Below are positions 5,948 to 7,743 of a stretch of DNA of 7,743 bases, piece after piece (the stretch's first letter is position 1; each line of letters begins with the position of its first letter). The stretch covers positions 1 through 7,743 of the forward strand of contig DYPM01000087.1 of assembly GCA_020719895.1 (NCBI GenBank), in the 5' to 3' direction. Source of the DNA: Sulfurovum sp. GTDB taxonomy: Bacteria; Campylobacterota; Campylobacteria; Campylobacterales; Sulfurovaceae. Made by a program: the position numbers and the translations under genes. The notes beneath the pieces were generated by a model. It was not told the DNA's origin. It ran no database searches and saw nothing but the letters and a program-made list of their open reading frames with translations.

Positions 5948-6214
5948 ATGCAAAATTTTTTAGTAGCCTACGATATATACAATCCAAAAAGACTCTACAA
6001 AGTACGCAAACTACTCTATAGCTACGCCATATCTGGGCAAAAATCGGCTCTTGAGATGCCTCTAACGCACATTTTGTGCAGTGAATTAATGCAACAGCTT
6101 GAGTCTTTAATCAAAACTCAAGATAAGGTGAATGTTATCAAAATCATTGGAAAACCAATTTTATTGGGCAAGGCGGAGACTTTGGAGTATCATAAAGGAG
6201 TGATTATCGTATGA
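5948..6214 (+). CDS. cas2: Cas2-family protein, first copy
   Basis: 88 residues with the Cas2 ferredoxin-like start FLVAYDIYNPKRLYKVRKLL. The conserved Asp of the YDI motif is D9. The following KSALEMPL and a C-terminal end ILLGKAETLEYHKGVIIV are consistent with Cas2, though more divergent than the second copy. Cas2 dimers bridge two Cas1 dimers in the spacer-integration complex. No clear ribosome-binding site is visible before the ATG, unlike its neighbours, so translation may be weak or coupled. Its stop overlaps the ATG of the cas1 remnant as ATGA at 6211-6214. Confidence 0.8.
   Translation: MQNFLVAYDIYNPKRLYKVRKLLYSYAISGQKSALEMPLTHILCSELMQQLESLIKTQDKVNVIKIIGKPILLGKAETLEYHKGVIIV
6194..6200 (+). 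promoter_or_regulatory. Ribosome-binding site AAAGGAG for the original cas1 start
   Basis: A strong AAAGGAG 10 bases before the ATG at 6211 shows where cas1 was originally translated from. The 37-residue frame starting there does not lead into the Cas1 body, so a deletion or frameshift lies just downstream. The Cas1 body can only use a TTG at 6288, which lacks such a site. Confidence 0.6.
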
Positions 6215-6899
6215 GACTTGCTATATCGCACTCGTTTCAAGTGCTAATAGCAAAAATGCAGAACTTAAACTCGCTCAATACCGCTCTTTGGAGTACAGAA
6301 ATAAGTTTGCTTATTATTTTTTGAGACAAAAGTTTACTCATCACCATACGCAACTCAAAGCCAATGGCATTGATATAGACCTTCACTCTACATTAAATCA
6401 CCTTGAAATTGCCAAGAGCATTGATGAGATAATAGGAATAGAGGGAGCTTTTGCACGAGAGTATTTTGAGAAGTTTTTTACTCTAATTTCTAAAAAATTT
6501 CACAAATCCAAACGCTCTAAAAAGCCACCACTTAACCAGCTCAATGCACTGCTTTCATTTTGGTATGCACTGATTTACAATATTATTACCGTCAAGCTAC
6601 TCTCTCATGGATTTGAGCCTTCTGTTGGCTATTTGCATCAGGCTTTCAGAACACACAATTCCTTGTCGTCTGATATTTTAGAAATTTTTCGTGCCACTAT
6701 CAATCAAGCGGTTTTGGGAATATTCAAAAATGAACTCCTTGAAATCAAAGACTTTAGCCACAAAAATGGTGGTGTCTATCTAAAATACGAGGGACGTAAA
6801 AAAATATGGAAAGAGTTTGTGGCTTTTGTAGAGATACTCAAACCGCAAATTGACCATGAAATAGCAACCATAAGAAAGATGATTGATGAAAAAGTATGA
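6211..6899 (+). pseudogene. cas1: cas1, N-terminally truncated and frameshifted; catalytic domain intact
   Basis: Cas1 is the integrase of spacer acquisition. From 6288 (TTG) to 6899 a 203-residue frame encodes the alpha-helical catalytic domain with all three metal ligands: E52 in GIEGAFAREYF, H117 in GYLHQAF, and D129 in SSDILEIFR. It also has PPLNQLNALLSFWYALIYN. In-frame residues upstream of 6288 (SANSKNAELKLAQYRSLE) also match the end of the Cas1 beta domain, but have no start codon before a TGA at 6201. The ribosome-binding site and ATG at 6211 open a different frame that stops at 6322-6324. About 70-80 N-terminal residues are missing. Either an internal deletion plus frameshift destroyed the gene, or a shortened Cas1 is made from TTG 6288. 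It overlaps the second cas2 by 14 bases. Confidence 0.78.
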
Positions 6900-7164
6900 T
6901 TTTGTGATAGGGTACGACATATCTTCGCCAAAACGTCTTGCAAAAATAGCAAAACATCTTGAATGCTACGTTATCCGTATCCAAAAATCCATCTTTTTGT
7001 ATCCAAATGTCTCCAAAACACAACTCAAAAATATGATAGATACACTTACAAGTCTTATCGATACCGAACATGACGATGTGCGTATCTATCAAATCGACAC
7101 GAAACATTCTATATACATCAACAGTGCGATTGATTTGCAAAACCCCACTATCATCAAAGGCTAA
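6886..7164 (+). CDS. cas2: Cas2, second copy
   Basis: 92 residues and a more typical Cas2 than the copy at 5948: KYDFVIGYDISSPKRLAKIAKHLECY, with the conserved Asp D11 of YDIS, then IRIQKSIFLYP and DVRIYQID. ATG at 6886 is chosen over the TTG at 6883, with AGAAAG a few bases upstream. It begins inside the end of cas1 (14-base overlap), indicating coupled translation with that gene when it was whole. Cas2 gives the structural bridge of the Cas1-Cas2 integrase. Two different cas2 genes flanking one cas1 is unusual. This one is probably the original partner, since it overlaps cas1 directly, but that is a guess. Confidence 0.88.
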   Translation: MKKYDFVIGYDISSPKRLAKIAKHLECYVIRIQKSIFLYPNVSKTQLKNMIDTLTSLIDTEHDDVRIYQIDTKHSIYINSAIDLQNPTIIKG

Positions 7165-7167
7165 ATC

Positions 7168-7557
7168 GTGGAACAAATCTACCAACAAATCGATACTATA
7201 TTTGATAATCCATCCTCTAAACGCCCTAAATGGGCAGATGAACTTTTTGAGGAGATTCAAGAACTCAAAGCTTTGCTCAAAGCACAAACTCAACAAACTC
7301 AACAAAAGAGCAAAAAAGAGAATAATGATGATTTTTTTGATTTCTTAAAAGAGTTCCGCAAAAATTTGCAAACCGACACAGCAAAAAGTATAAAGTATCA
7401 AGGACAAAAGCTTGGTGTAGATACAAATGGACTACTCTACGACAAAGAGACTCTATCAACACTTAGCCGACAAAAAGCCTATCTAATTTATAACCATTTC
7501 TACAGAGAATCCCTTAAAGATAATTTTAGTTTTGAAAAAGTTTTGTTTAAGGATTGA
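7168..7557 (+). CDS. Unknown small protein of the cas1-cas2 cluster
   Basis: 129 residues, not recognised. GTG at 7168 has AAAGG at 7156-7160 within the end of cas2 and starts 3 bases after its stop, so it is in the same operon. The N-terminal half is helical (MEQIYQQIDTIFDN, WADELFEEIQELKALLKAQ), followed by a Gln/Lys-rich linker (QTQQTQQKSKKENND). The C-terminal block KSIKYQGQKLGVDTNGLLYDKET...AYLIYNHFYRE reads like a compact conserved domain. There is no signal peptide or membrane segment. The linkage to adaptation genes suggests an accessory role in spacer acquisition, but nothing in the sequence proves it. Confidence 0.65.
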   Translation: MEQIYQQIDTIFDNPSSKRPKWADELFEEIQELKALLKAQTQQTQQKSKKENNDDFFDFLKEFRKNLQTDTAKSIKYQGQKLGVDTNGLLYDKETLSTLSRQKAYLIYNHFYRESLKDNFSFEKVLFKD

Positions 7558-7560
7558 AAA

Positions 7561-7743
7561 ATGAAACCATTACAAAAAGGGCATCTCTAAAAACTACATT
7601 TTGGATTGCTTCGGCTTTTACAAAGCCTCGCAATGACGGGATTTGTCATTGCGAACGAAGTGAAGCAATCTATGTTTTTAGAGGTTCCCTACTATCTTTC
7701 GCTTGGGTATTTGAAGAAAAACCATTGGATAGACAAAAATGAA
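7561..7743 (+). pseudogene. Gene start interrupted by MITE copy 3, runs off window
   Basis: AAGGA at 7549-7553 precedes an ATG at 7561 that opens MKPLQK and is then cut by the element at 7579. After the element the frame resumes at 7690 as YYLSLGYLKKNHWIDKNE and is open to the window end. The element is 111 bp (37 codons), so removing it alone keeps the frame. The joined N-terminus looks like a plausible protein but is too short to identify. The reading frame that crosses the element from 7554 is element sequence and not a real gene. Confidence 0.4.
7579..7689. mobile_element. MITE-like element, copy 3 (111 bp), inverted identical to copy 1
   Basis: It starts GGGCATCTCTAAAAAC (7579-7594) and ends GTTTTTAGAGGTTCCC (7674-7689). 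Read base by base it is the exact reverse complement of 161-271, with no difference seen over 111 positions, so the copies are either recent or kept identical by gene conversion. Unlike copy 1, no 4-bp target duplication is visible: the flanks are AAAA and TACT. It has the same internal stems as copy 1 and carries no transposase. Confidence 0.92.

Noticed and set aside
7554..7742. 62-residue reading frame crossing MITE copy 3
   Set aside because: Most of its codons are the element itself (the SEAIYVF-type reading seen in such repeats) and it begins inside the end of the preceding gene.
1..7743. CRISPR array
   Set aside because: I looked for regularly spaced direct repeats of about 25-40 bases and saw none; the only long repeats are the MITE copies.

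Overview
The window is an accessory part of a type III CRISPR-Cas locus. The host is probably a free-living member of the Campylobacterota (Sulfurimonas/Sulfuricurvum-like). This is an inference from low GC, Lys/Ile/Asn-rich proteins, tightly overlapping genes, and Csx20, Cas2 and WYL proteins that look like those of that phylum. No rRNA, tRNA or CRISPR array is visible, so taxonomy and exact subtype rest on protein character only. The best subtype clue is a broken csx10, which points to III-D.

Layout, left to right. (1) 2-899: remains of csx10, an effector-complex RAMP subunit, interrupted by two MITE-like elements (161-271 and 660-778). (2) 899-929: a perfect 14-bp palindrome next to two overlapping TATAAT boxes, a likely regulated promoter. 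(3) 960-1620: an AAA/DUF4143-type ATPase pseudogene with an internal deletion, a frameshift and a nonsense codon. (4) 1622-4596: four intact, tightly packed genes: csx20 (putative ring nuclease), a small two-helix membrane protein resembling Csx23, a CARF-HEPN RNase of the Csx1/TM1812 family, and a WYL-domain regulator. (5) 4693-4928: a 45-residue very basic protein followed by a run of short perfect inverted repeats. (6) 4950-5925: two unrecognised coiled-coil proteins, the second with an N-terminal membrane anchor. (7) 5948-7557: an adaptation cluster with the order cas2, N-terminally truncated cas1, second cas2, and an unknown gene. (8) 7561-7743: the start of another gene, cut by a third MITE at 7579-7689.

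How they fit together. Type III complexes make cyclic oligoadenylate (cOA) on detecting target RNA. The 1622-3643 genes look like a receiving set for that signal: a soluble RNase (Csx1 family), a membrane effector (Csx23-like) and an off-switch (Csx20), with the WYL protein as likely transcriptional control. Three neighbours are broken (csx10, the ATPase, the cas1 N-terminus) while these response genes are intact. They may therefore serve a type III complex encoded elsewhere, or the locus may be in early decay.

The most striking structural observation is that the first and third MITEs are exact 111-bp copies in opposite orientation that bracket the whole region. Removing the first one with one copy of its AGAT target duplication restores the csx10 reading frame exactly. 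The most plausible undescribed biology is the block 4693-5925 (basic micro-protein, structured intergenic element, coiled-coil pair) placed between the cOA module and the adaptation genes.
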